Positions 51,687 to 60,030 of a DNA stretch of 64,000 nt are shown piece by piece. A program made the translations under genes and the position numbers. The notes under the pieces were generated by a model that did not search any database, was not told the origin of the DNA, and was given only the letters and a program-made list of their open reading frames with translations. The DNA comes from Collinsella aerofaciens. GTDB lineage: Bacteria > Actinomycetota > Coriobacteriia > Coriobacteriales > Coriobacteriaceae. The first letter of the stretch is position 1; each line of letters starts with the position of its first letter. The stretch is from NCBI GenBank assembly GCA_008668235.1, contig RQCP01000010.1, positions 1 to 64,000 of the forward strand, read 5' to 3'.

Positions 51687-53103
51687 TTAATGCGACATGT
51701 GTGACTCGCGACGAGCGTACACCAGCGACGCCACGAACCCGACCACGGCAATTACAGCCGCCACACGCACGGCAGCTGCAAATCCAATCGCCTGGGCAAC
51801 GTCCGTCGCAGCGCCAGCGGCGCCGGCGGTCGCAGCAGAACTCGAGAGCAGACCGATAAACAGCGACGGGCCAAACGATGCGGCAATCATGTTCCACGTG
51901 TTAAGCAATGCCGTTCCGTGAGGATGTTCAGCGGCAGGCAGCGTCTCCAAGCCGGCCGTTTGCGAGGGGCTCAGCACCAAACCGACTCCGGCATACACCA
52001 CAACGGTCAGTGCCACGACGACGCCGATGTTCATGCTTGCCGCCGTCATCGAGATGGCAGTCTGCCCCACGGCAATCAGGGCAAAGCCGATCGGCAGCAG
52101 CGGCCATGCGCCACGGGCGTCCATCACGCGTCCGCCCACAATCGAGGTCACGGCGTTGCAGGCAATCGCCGGCAAAATGAGCAAGCCCGCAATAAGTGCG
52201 GTCATGCCGTATGCGCCCTCAAAATAGAGCGGCAACAAAACGCTCATCGAGAACGTCGTCATCATCGACACCACCACAAGCAGGCACGCAGGCCAAAAAA
52301 CGAACGCTCGCCATGGAACGCACGTTAAGCACCGGATGCTCGAGCTTGAGCTGACGGGCCGCAAACAGGCCGAGCAGCACAGTGGCGGCGAAGAGCGTCA
52401 CGATGCCGGCAATCAGATTGGTTGAGAACTCGCCTACGGAATACACAAATGCCGTAATACCGGCAGCGAGCAAAACAACCGACAGAATATCAAGCGTGGC
52501 GTTCGAACGCTCTCCGACATTCTGAACAAGCTTTACGCCCGCCGCAGCGACCACAATGCCGCCCACCAGCGGCACTACGAACACCGCCCTCCAGCCAAAC
52601 AACGTGCACATAAGACCGCTGATCACGGGTCCAAACGCCGGCCCCAGCGTAATGCAGGCACCGCCCAGGCTCAGATACAGACCAAGCTTCTCGCGCGGGG
52701 CGCAAGACAGCACCACGTTCATCATGAGCGGGAACAAGATACCCGATCCCGCGGCCTGCAAAATACGGCTTGGCAGCAAAACGCTAAACGACGGAGCGAC
52801 CAGACACAGAACTTCGCCGGCGACCATGCATCCGCATGCGAAAAACAGCAGCTTGCGCGTCGAGAAACGGCCGGACAGGAAGGCCATGATGGCCGTAAAG
52901 ATCGACGTCACGATCATGTAGCCCGAGACGAGCCACTGCGCCGTGGTGGCACTCACCGAAAAGGCTGCCATAATGTCGTGCAACGCCACGTTAATGATGT
53001 TCTCGTTAAACGCGGCAACAAAGGCTGCAATATACATTACGACGAGAATCGCCGCAGTGGCCGATGGCGCTACTTGAACTTGTTGCTGAGATTTGCTCCC
53101 CAT
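51687..53103 (-). pseudogene. MFS drug exporter (DHA2/EmrB type) with a frameshift
   Basis: The first part, from the ATG at 53103 (AGAGGAAGGAAATGC upstream), encodes helices 1 to about 9 with GCMVAGEVLCLVAPSF and LGGACITLGPAFGPVISGL. At 52295-52300 a run of six A (six T in the coding strand) shifts the frame; with five, the text would read SVRFWPACLLVVVSMMTTF and continue into the second frame through the last helices to 51687. The uncorrected reading would run out of frame past the shift. Either the gene is broken, phase-variable at the homopolymer, or the base is a sequencing error. The product would be a 14-helix proton-driven efflux pump. Confidence 0.78.
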
Positions 53104-53308
53104 GCATTTCCTTCCTCTTGGAACGACAGTCGCATCGCCCCAGAGGAACAGTCCAGGGCGAAAAATGAGCCCTAGACTTACGCCAGACGCCGTACACGAC
53201 GAATCTGGCAACATGGTCCAACATCGAAAGATTGTAACGCGGACGCACAGCTTTCCTTCCGCGCTATTATTAAAAGTCCACGAAAGCATAAGACATGAGG
53301 AGCCCGCC

Positions 53309-53719
53309 ATGATTAAGCCCATCATGAAATCCGAGTTCTTTTTGCGTCTGCCTTCCGAAGACGCGGGACCCGACGATGCCGCAACCGGGCAGGATCTCCT
53401 GGATACACTCCACGAGCATGAGCGCGAGTGCGTGGGCCTCGCCGCCAACATGATCGGCGTGCGCAAACGCATCATCTGCGTAAAGGACGGCAACAGGACA
53501 CTCCTGATGTACAACCCTCAAATTCTTGAGCAGGTCAATGCCTATCAGACGAGCGAAGGATGCCTCTCGCTGACCGGCGAGCGTCCCTGTACCCGCTATC
53601 GCCGCATTAAGGTTGAGTATTTGGACGAGAACTTCGTTCACCGCATCAAAAACTTCTCGGGCTACACCGCCGAGATCATCCAACACGAAATCGACCACTG
53701 CAACGGGATTGTTATTTAG
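53309..53719 (+). CDS. Peptide deformylase-like protein (active-site Gln replaced)
   Basis: A 136-residue protein of the deformylase family, which removes formyl groups from new proteins. Motif 2 (EGCLS, residues 83-87) and motif 3 (HEIDH, 126-130) are intact, so the metal site and catalytic Glu127 are present. Motif 1 reads GLAANMIG (43-50) instead of GLAAPQIG, so the oxyanion Gln is Met48. It is shorter than typical Def (about 150-180). GAGGAGCCCGCC precedes the ATG. A second paralogue at 61241-61660 shows the opposite loss. Confidence 0.85.
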   Translation: MIKPIMKSEFFLRLPSEDAGPDDAATGQDLLDTLHEHERECVGLAANMIGVRKRIICVKDGNRTLLMYNPQILEQVNAYQTSEGCLSLTGERPCTRYRRIKVEYLDENFVHRIKNFSGYTAEIIQHEIDHCNGIVI

Positions 53720-53720
53720 T

Positions 53721-53744
53721 TCCGCCGTTCTACCGAACGGCGGA
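53721..53744 (+). terminator. Hairpin after the first deformylase-like gene
   Basis: TCCGCCGTTC and GAACGGCGGA form a perfect 10-bp stem with a 4-nt loop directly after the stop. The T tract is weak. Confidence 0.6.
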
Positions 53745-53758
53745 CCACTTGACGCTGC

Positions 53759-53858
53759 GCGAGCCGCATTCACGCCAATCTGACGTTCAATTTCGAGGGC
53801 GCGACCAGAAGGTCAGCGCCCTCTCATTTCACGTCACCTTGGCGCAAATGCGGCTCGC
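53759..53858 (-). ncRNA. 100-bp hairpin element, copy Y
   Basis: Exactly 100 nt. Read on the minus strand: outer stem starting GCGAGCCGCATTTGCGCC (20 pairs including two G-U), a TGACGT/ACGTCA pair, an inner GAGGGCGC/GCGCCCTC stem and a GACC-TTCT-GGTC cap. It starts 60 bp downstream of the aminotransferase gene in the same direction. The rest of 53745-53918 holds nothing else visible. Confidence 0.65.
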
Positions 53859-53918
53859 TCGCTGTCGTATGTCTATCCTGCGACGCCTCGATTCTTGCGG
53901 CGGCAGGCACCTAATCCC

Positions 53919-55439
53919 CTACGATTGGCGGTAATGGTCAAAGAAGTCGGCGAGGTCTTCGAGGGACTCTTTGAGTACTTCCATGCGCGGCAGGTATACG
54001 ATGCGGAAGTGGTCGGGCTCAGCCCAGTTGAAGCCGCCGCCGCGCGTAATCAAGATCTTCTTCTCGTGCAGCAGGTCAAGGGCGAATTGCTCGTCATCGG
54101 TGATGTTGAACTTTTTAACATCCATCTTGGGGAAGATGTAGAACGCCGCACGCGGCTTAACCACCGAGATGCCGTCAATCTTGCTGAGTGCCTCATACAC
54201 AAAGTTGCGCTGCTCGTAGACACGGCCGCCGGGACGGATGTAGTCGTTAACGGACTGATGGCCACCGAGTGCCGTCTGAACGATCGACTGAGCCGGCACG
54301 TTGGAGCACAGGCGCATGTTGGAGAGCATGTTGATGCCCATGATGAAGTCGCTCATGCAGCGCTGGTTGCCCGAAAGCACCATCCAGCCAATACGATAGC
54401 CCGCGATCATGTGCGACTTGGAAAGGCCGCTAAAGGTAACGCAGGGCAGGTCGGGAGCGAGCGAGGCAATCGAGACGTGCTCGTAGCCGTCCATGCACAG
54501 GCGGTCGTAGATCTCATCGGCAAAGATCATCAGCTGGTGCCTGCGCGCAACCTCGACGATGCCCTCGAGCACCTCGCGCGGATAGACAGAGCCCGTGGGG
54601 TTGTTGGGGTTGATGATGACGAGGGCCTTGGTCGCGCTCGTGATCTTGGACTCCATATCCTCCAGGTCGGGATACCAATCCGCCTGCTCATCGCATAGAT
54701 AGTGCACGGGATGTCCACCGGCAAGGGTTGCGCACGCCGTCCACAGCGGGTAGTCGGGGCTGGGGATCAGAATCTCGTCGCCGTTGTCGAGCAGCGCGTT
54801 CATCGAAAGCTGAATGAGCTCGGACACGCCGTTGCCCGTGTAGATGTGCTCCATCTGAACATTGGGCAGGCCCTTGATCTGCGAATACTGCATGATCGCC
54901 TTGCGCGCGGAGAACAGGCCACGCGAGTTGGAATAGCCTTCGCAGTCGGGCAGCTGCTGGCGCATGTCCTTGATGACCTCATCGGGCGTGCGGAAACCGA
55001 AGGGCGCCGGGTTGCCGATATTGAGCTTGAGGATGCGCTCGCCCTCATCCTCCATACGGGCAGCCTCGTCGACGACGGGACCGCGCACGTCATACAGGAC
55101 GTTATCGAGTTTGGTGGATTTAGAAAAAGTACGCATGGTGGCGCTCCTTGGAATTTGAGCCGTGGGGCTAGGTTCGGATTTGGCAACGTTATGGGACGAG
55201 GACGTCTCGCCTTGATCGGCGCCACCGGCAAGCAGCCAGGTAACATCGACCTCCAAAATGCGGGCGAGCAGCTCTGCCACATCGCGCCGCGGGATCGTCT
55301 TGCCGCTCACATATTGGCTCATCTGACTCTTGCCGAGTTTTTTGCCGAGCATCTCCGATGCGCGGATTACGTCCGACTGGCGAACGTCGCGATCGGACAT
55401 AGCCTGTCGCAGGCGATCGCTAAACGTCTCTTGGGCCAC
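53919..55439 (-). CDS. XRE helix-turn-helix fused to class I/II aminotransferase (AlaA-like)
   Basis: A 506-residue fusion. Residues 1-75 form an XRE-type helix-turn-helix (VAQETFSDRLRQAMSD, SQMSQYVSGKTIPRRD). Then a Ser-rich linker leads to a full PLP aminotransferase resembling alanine aminotransferase AlaA: LNIGNPAPFGF, IYTGNGVSELIQLSMNAL, NPNNPTGSVYP, ADEIYDRL, the PLP lysine in SGLSKSHMIAGYR and RIVYLPRMEVL. The enzyme part is complete, so it may be both enzyme and repressor. The GTG at 55439 follows AAGGAGG. Four GTTCAATT-type boxes upstream suggest self-regulation. Confidence 0.88.
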   Translation of the reverse strand: MAQETFSDRLRQAMSDRDVRQSDVIRASEMLGKKLGKSQMSQYVSGKTIPRRDVAELLARILEVDVTWLLAGGADQGETSSSHNVAKSEPSPTAQIPRSATMRTFSKSTKLDNVLYDVRGPVVDEAARMEDEGERILKLNIGNPAPFGFRTPDEVIKDMRQQLPDCEGYSNSRGLFSARKAIMQYSQIKGLPNVQMEHIYTGNGVSELIQLSMNALLDNGDEILIPSPDYPLWTACATLAGGHPVHYLCDEQADWYPDLEDMESKITSATKALVIINPNNPTGSVYPREVLEGIVEVARRHQLMIFADEIYDRLCMDGYEHVSIASLAPDLPCVTFSGLSKSHMIAGYRIGWMVLSGNQRCMSDFIMGINMLSNMRLCSNVPAQSIVQTALGGHQSVNDYIRPGGRVYEQRNFVYEALSKIDGISVVKPRAAFYIFPKMDVKKFNITDDEQFALDLLHEKKILITRGGGFNWAEPDHFRIVYLPRMEVLKESLEDLADFFDHYRQS

Positions 55440-55460
55440 TAGAACCTCCTTGCTGGCAAA

Positions 55461-55541
55461 GTTCAATTTATAGAACACGAATTGAACCAAGGTTCAATTT
55501 AGCAAGCAGTATAGCGCGGCGCATTATCCGGAAGTTCAATT
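55461..55541. promoter_or_regulatory. GTTCAATT operator array
   Basis: Four boxes: GTTCAATT at 55461-55468, AATTGAAC at 55480-55487, GTTCAATT at 55492-55499 and 55534-55541. The middle two form the inverted repeat AATTGAACC-AA-GGTTCAATT. They lie directly upstream of the HTH-aminotransferase start and are the likely binding sites of its HTH. Confidence 0.65.
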
Positions 55542-55601
55542 TCACAAGAAAATGTACCGAGCCCCGAGAATTGTCCAAAAGTGGACAACAGGTACGCGCT
55601 T

Positions 55602-56459
55602 TTAGAGGTATTCAAGGAATCGAGCGGCGGCAAGCGAAACGTCAGCCGTGCGATATATCGCGTTGATCTGCCGATGGGGATGCCCCTCGAGCGGGCGCAC
55701 GGCAACATCGAACTGGCAGCGCCGCAAGATGAGCGCCGGAAGAATGCTCACGCCCAGACCGTCCTCGACCATAGCCATAATCGCATAATCATCCCAGGTC
55801 GACAGCTTAGAGCGCACCGCCAGGCCCGCGCGGCGAAACAGCGGCGTAATCTCGTCGTCGCTACCGCGTTCCAGCAGAATAAACTGCTCGTTGGCCAAAT
55901 CGGCAAGGGAAACGACCTCCGCGGTGGCAAGCGAGGAGTCCGCTGGCACCACGGCCATCAGCTCGTCTTGCACCAACGGCCGCGACGCCATGCCGGCGCC
56001 GCGTGGCTCGCGCGGAATAAAGCCCAGGTCGCAGCGACCTTCCGCCACCCATTGCTCAATCTCGGAGTAATCACCCATCAGAAGCTCGTAATCGACATCC
56101 GGGTGATCAGCGCGAAACCGCGCGATCACCGACGGCAGTACATGGGTCGCCACACTCGAAAACGTACCGATACAGATCTTGCCGCGCATGAGCCCCCGCA
56201 TTTCGTCCACGCATCGCTGCAAGCGGCCAAACTCTTCGCATAACGCCTCGACTGCCGGCATGACCTGCCGCCCGTCGGCAGAAAGCACCACGCCCTCGCG
56301 GCTGCGATCAAGCACCTTGAAACCCCAGTCTGCCTCAAGGTCGCCTACCATGCGACTCACGCCCGACTGCGAATAGCTCAGCCGCTCTGCAGCACGCGTA
56401 AAGCTGCCGGCACGCACCGTCTCGAGCAGCACCTGCATCTTTTGGATATTGGTCTCCAC
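55602..56459 (-). CDS. LysR-family transcriptional regulator
   Basis: A 285-residue LysR regulator with an N-terminal winged helix (MQVLLETVRAGSFTRAAERL, SQSGVSRMVGDLEADWG) and a C-terminal ligand-binding domain (IGTFSSVATHVLPSVIARF, GRCDLGFIP). The GTG at 56459 follows GGGGACG. It is divergent from the EamA gene at 56578, and LysR proteins usually control the divergent gene. The 118-bp gap holds ATGAGTATTTGTCAT-type sequence that may be its binding site. The ligand is unknown. Confidence 0.9.
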   Translation of the reverse strand: METNIQKMQVLLETVRAGSFTRAAERLSYSQSGVSRMVGDLEADWGFKVLDRSREGVVLSADGRQVMPAVEALCEEFGRLQRCVDEMRGLMRGKICIGTFSSVATHVLPSVIARFRADHPDVDYELLMGDYSEIEQWVAEGRCDLGFIPREPRGAGMASRPLVQDELMAVVPADSSLATAEVVSLADLANEQFILLERGSDDEITPLFRRAGLAVRSKLSTWDDYAIMAMVEDGLGVSILPALILRRCQFDVAVRPLEGHPHRQINAIYRTADVSLAAARFLEYL

Positions 56460-56577
56460 GGCACGTCCCCACCTTTGCATGAGTATTTGTCATGTCATCC
56501 ATGAATTATATTCGCTTTTCTTCTATAGCCCGCTACCCCATAGTGAATTTGCACGGATACAGAAGGGGCGGCAGTGC

Positions 56578-57492
56578 ATGAACAACAATGGATTGGTTAC
56601 ATACTTAGCAGCATTACTGTTGTTTGGCTCTAACGGCATCATCGCCGCAGCTATCGCACTGCCGAGCTCCGACATTGTGCTCCTGCGTACGTTTTTGGGC
56701 GCCCTCTCGCTTGTCACCATCCTCACCATCACCCAACGCCATAAGTTGCAGGCGCTATCTCGTCCCCGCGAAGCCGCAGCCCTCCTTCTCTCGGGAGCCG
56801 CGCTGGGCGCCAGCTGGATTTTTCTGTTCCGCGCCTACCAGACGATCGGCGTCGGCGTATCCTCGCTGCTGTACTACTGCGGCCCCATCATTGTCATGGC
56901 ACTCTCCCCGCTCATCTTTGGCGAAAAGCTAACCGGCGGCAAAATCGCCGGCTTTATCGCCGTTGCTTGCGGCGCCTTCCTCATCGCGGCCCAAGGCCTC
57001 GGCGGCAATATGCCCATTGCAGGTATCGCTTGCGGAATCGCCTCGGCATTTTGCTATGCGCTGATGGTCATCGCTAGCAAGGGTGCGCCACACATCGAAG
57101 GCCTCGAGAACTCCACGCTCCAGGTGAGCGCCGCCTTTGGGACCGCGCTGGTCCTTACGCTCATCACGCAGGGCGCTCCCTCATTCCTGTCCGCCGGCGT
57201 CGCCGCCAGTATTGATTGGCGCGCCGTCGTCATGCTCGGCGTCGTCAACACCGGCATCGGTTGCCTGCTCTACTTTAGTGCCGTCGCCAAGCTGCCCGTC
57301 CAGACCGTCGCGGTCGTCGGCTACCTTGAGCCGCTTTCGGCCGTCGTGTTCTCCGTTGCCCTTTTGGGCGAGACCATGACGCCCATCCGCCTCATGGGCG
57401 CCGCGTTGATCATCGGCGGCGCGATCTTTTGCGAAGTCGCCGGCAAACGCGCAGACACCAAAGCAAGCATCGCCCAGGCAGCACGTGCTTAA
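56578..57492 (+). CDS. EamA/DMT-family transporter (second copy)
   Basis: A 304-residue transporter with ten helices in two EamA repeats (LLFGSNGIIAAAI, YYCGPIIVMALSPLIFGEKL, GYLEPLSAVVFSVALLGE). It is likely an exporter controlled by the divergent LysR protein. AAGGGGCGGCAGTGC precedes the ATG at 56578. It is not closely similar to the first EamA gene (9718-10653). Confidence 0.88.
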   Translation: MNNNGLVTYLAALLLFGSNGIIAAAIALPSSDIVLLRTFLGALSLVTILTITQRHKLQALSRPREAAALLLSGAALGASWIFLFRAYQTIGVGVSSLLYYCGPIIVMALSPLIFGEKLTGGKIAGFIAVACGAFLIAAQGLGGNMPIAGIACGIASAFCYALMVIASKGAPHIEGLENSTLQVSAAFGTALVLTLITQGAPSFLSAGVAASIDWRAVVMLGVVNTGIGCLLYFSAVAKLPVQTVAVVGYLEPLSAVVFSVALLGETMTPIRLMGAALIIGGAIFCEVAGKRADTKASIAQAARA

Positions 57493-57506
57493 AAGCCCCT
57501 CTTCAG

Positions 57507-57579
57507 TTTCAAAGCAGGGGCGCGTCCGCGGTTATCACATTGCAGCAAGCCATTCAGCGGATATGCCCCTGCTTTGAAA
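57507..57579. repeat. Perfect 15-bp inverted repeat upstream of kup
   Basis: TTTCAAAGCAGGGGC (57507-57521) and GCCCCTGCTTTGAAA (57565-57579), 43 bp apart, start 15 bp after the EamA stop. The pairing could end EamA transcription or form a structured leader. Confidence 0.6.
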
Positions 57580-57596
57580 TGCTACCTGCGTACGTG

Positions 57597-57620
57597 AATA
57601 ATCCCCAGATGGGGATTATT
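57597..57620. terminator. AATAATCCCC hairpin upstream of kup
   Basis: AATAATCCCC-agat-GGGGATTATT is a perfect 10-bp stem; the arm ends in ATTATTGTC. It may be a bidirectional terminator for EamA or an attenuator for kup. Confidence 0.5.
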
Positions 57621-57675
57621 GTCTAAAACACCCCGATGTGCCAAACTGCTCTTATATGTATAAAGATGGCATAAA

Positions 57676-57700
57676 GGTTATCTGCCCTAGACAGATAACC
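57676..57700 (+). promoter_or_regulatory. Hairpin just before the kup ribosome site
   Basis: GGTTATCTG and CAGATAACC form a perfect 9-bp stem with a 7-nt loop, ending 20 bp before the kup GTG start. It could govern ribosome access. No known K+ or c-di-AMP riboswitch consensus was recognised. Confidence 0.5.
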
Positions 57701-57720
57701 GGATGTCTAAGGGAGTCCAC

Positions 57721-59949
57721 GTGGCACACAACAAACTGGAGGCAAACCTCCAAGACCAGCATGGACAGGGCGGGCATGGAGCCATTCCCCTCTCCGCTGG
57801 CATGCTGCTCGTAACGCTCGGCGTCGTCTACGGCGACATCGGCACGAGCCCCATGTACACCATGAAATCAATCGTCGCCAACAACGGCGGCATCGGTACC
57901 GTCAGCGAGGACATGATCCTGGGCGCGCTTTCGCTCGTCATCTGGACCATGACGCTCGTGACCACGGTCAAGTATGTACTGATCGCCATGAAGGCCGACA
58001 ACCACAACGAGGGCGGCATCTTCGCCCTGTTCAGCCTCGTACGCAAGGTGGCGCCGTGGCTGATTCTTCCCGCCATGATCGGCGGCGCGGCGCTGCTCGC
58101 CGACGGCATCCTCACCCCCGCGGTCACGGTCACCACGGCCATCGAGGGTTTGCGCACCATCGAGTGGGGCCATGCGCTTTTGGGTGACGGCCAGACCAAC
58201 GTCATCATCATCACCATTATCATTATTTGCGGGCTGTTTGCCATGCAGCGCGCCGGTACCTCGTCAATCGGCAAGCTCTTCGGCCCGCTCATGACACTAT
58301 GGTTCCTGTTCTTGGCAGGCGCCGGCCTGTTTAACATGCTCGGCAATCTGTCCATCCTACGCGCGCTCAACCCCATCCGCGGCATCATGTTCCTGTTCTC
58401 GCCCATCAACCACTCGGGCATCATGGTGCTCGGCTTTGTCTTCCTGTCGACGACCGGCGCCGAGGCGCTCTACTCGGACATGGGCCACGTGGGCAAGGCC
58501 AACATCTATGCATCCTGGCCGTTCGTAAAGGCCGCACTTATCCTTAACTATCTGGGTCAGGGCGCTTGGCTGCTCGCCAACAACTCCAATCCCCAGATGC
58601 TCGCAATGGACATCGTCAACCCGTTCTACATGATGCTTCCCGAGCCCCTGCGCCCCTTTGCCATCGTACTTTCGGCCGTGGCGGCCATCATTGCCTCGCA
58701 GGCGCTCATTACCGGCTCATTCTCGCTGGTATCCGAGGCAACGCGCCTCAACCTTATGCCGCACCTTCGCATCCACTACCCCAGCGACACCAAGGGCCAG
58801 CTCTATATTCCGCTCGTCAACAACATCATGTGGGTCGGCTGCATCTTCATCGTGCTGCTGTTCCAAAACTCCGAGCGCATGGAGAGCGCCTACGGCCTCG
58901 CCATTACCGTGACCATGCTCATGACCACGACGCTTTTGACGAGCTACATCGCCGGCATCCTCAAGCACAAGCTGGGTGCCTGCGTCTTCGCCCTGCTCTT
59001 TGGTGCCATTGAGCTGTGCTTCTTCGCTTCGTGCCTCACCATGTTCTTTGACGGCGGCTACGTCATGATCTTCCTGGCGGCACTGTTGTTCGGCCTTATG
59101 TATGTATGGCGTCGCGGCACTGCCATCGAGCGCACGCAGACGATTCTGCTGCCCGTCTCCAAGTACATCGACCAGCTCAATCGCCTGCGCAATGACGAGA
59201 CCTATCCCGTGCTCGCCGACAATCTGGTGTTCCTCACCAACAGCCCCGATCCGCTCACACTCGACCGCGACGTGCTCTATTCCATCCTGGACAAACATCC
59301 CAAGCGCGCCAAGGCATACTGGTTCATCAACGTGCACGTTACCGACGAGCCCTATACGCACGAGTATTCCGTCGAGACCTTTGGCACGGACTTTTTGTTC
59401 CGCGTGCGCCTGGACTTGGGCTTTAAGGTCAACCAGCGCGTTAATGCCTACCTGCGCCAGATCGTTGGCGACCTGATGGCATCGGGTGAGTTGCCGCCGC
59501 AACATCACACCTACTCCATCTACGAGACACGCGGCAACGTGGGCGACTTCCGTTTTTGTATGCTGCGCAAGATGCTTGCCCCCGAAACGGACATCAACCG
59601 CAATGACCACCGCGTGATGGCCATCAAGTACGCCGTCCGCCGCGCCTGCGGAAGCCCGGCACGCTGGTACGGTCTCGAGAACTCGGCCATCATCATTGAG
59701 TACGTACCGCTCTTTGCCCGCATGCGCCCGGCCGTCAAACTTGTGCGCACCCAGGTGCCACTCGAGGTTCAGATCGAAGAGGCCGAGGAAATGGAGGTCG
59801 ACATCTTCTCGGACGACTTGGTCAACGGCAACGAGGCCGGCAAGAGCATGAACGTCGATCCCACCGAGCTGCTCGAGAGCGTCGCCGATACGCCCGAACA
59901 GCAACTCGACGGACTCGAGAGCACCCAGTTCAACGACGCCAACTTCTAA
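57721..59949 (+). CDS. kup: KUP-family potassium uptake transporter
   Basis: A 742-residue K+/H+ symporter with about 12 helices over residues 20-470 and a soluble C-terminal domain. Family motifs include VTLGVVYGDIGTSPMYTMKS and FVFLSTTGAEALYSDMGHVG. The GTG at 57721 with AAGGGAG upstream is preferred to an ATG at 57703, which lacks a ribosome site. The C-terminal 80 residues are acidic. It is monocistronic with a strong terminator. Confidence 0.94.
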   Translation: MAHNKLEANLQDQHGQGGHGAIPLSAGMLLVTLGVVYGDIGTSPMYTMKSIVANNGGIGTVSEDMILGALSLVIWTMTLVTTVKYVLIAMKADNHNEGGIFALFSLVRKVAPWLILPAMIGGAALLADGILTPAVTVTTAIEGLRTIEWGHALLGDGQTNVIIITIIIICGLFAMQRAGTSSIGKLFGPLMTLWFLFLAGAGLFNMLGNLSILRALNPIRGIMFLFSPINHSGIMVLGFVFLSTTGAEALYSDMGHVGKANIYASWPFVKAALILNYLGQGAWLLANNSNPQMLAMDIVNPFYMMLPEPLRPFAIVLSAVAAIIASQALITGSFSLVSEATRLNLMPHLRIHYPSDTKGQLYIPLVNNIMWVGCIFIVLLFQNSERMESAYGLAITVTMLMTTTLLTSYIAGILKHKLGACVFALLFGAIELCFFASCLTMFFDGGYVMIFLAALLFGLMYVWRRGTAIERTQTILLPVSKYIDQLNRLRNDETYPVLADNLVFLTNSPDPLTLDRDVLYSILDKHPKRAKAYWFINVHVTDEPYTHEYSVETFGTDFLFRVRLDLGFKVNQRVNAYLRQIVGDLMASGELPPQHHTYSIYETRGNVGDFRFCMLRKMLAPETDINRNDHRVMAIKYAVRRACGSPARWYGLENSAIIIEYVPLFARMRPAVKLVRTQVPLEVQIEEAEEMEVDIFSDDLVNGNEAGKSMNVDPTELLESVADTPEQQLDGLESTQFNDANF

Positions 59950-59971
59950 CACGCCACCAGCCATTGACGAC

Positions 59972-60010
59972 AACGGCCTCGCATCTCATAAGAGGTGCGA
60001 GGCCGTTTTA
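59972..60010 (+). terminator. Terminator after kup
   Basis: AACGGCCTCGCA and TGCGAGGCCGTT form a perfect 12-bp stem, followed by TTTA. It lies between convergent kup and bile salt hydrolase and may serve both. Confidence 0.85.
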
Positions 60011-60030
60011 TGTCGCAACGGACCAGTGAG

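Noticed and set aside
57493..57720. c-di-AMP (ydaO-type) riboswitch before kup
   Set aside because: Only simple hairpins are visible; the conserved ydaO core sequences were not found.
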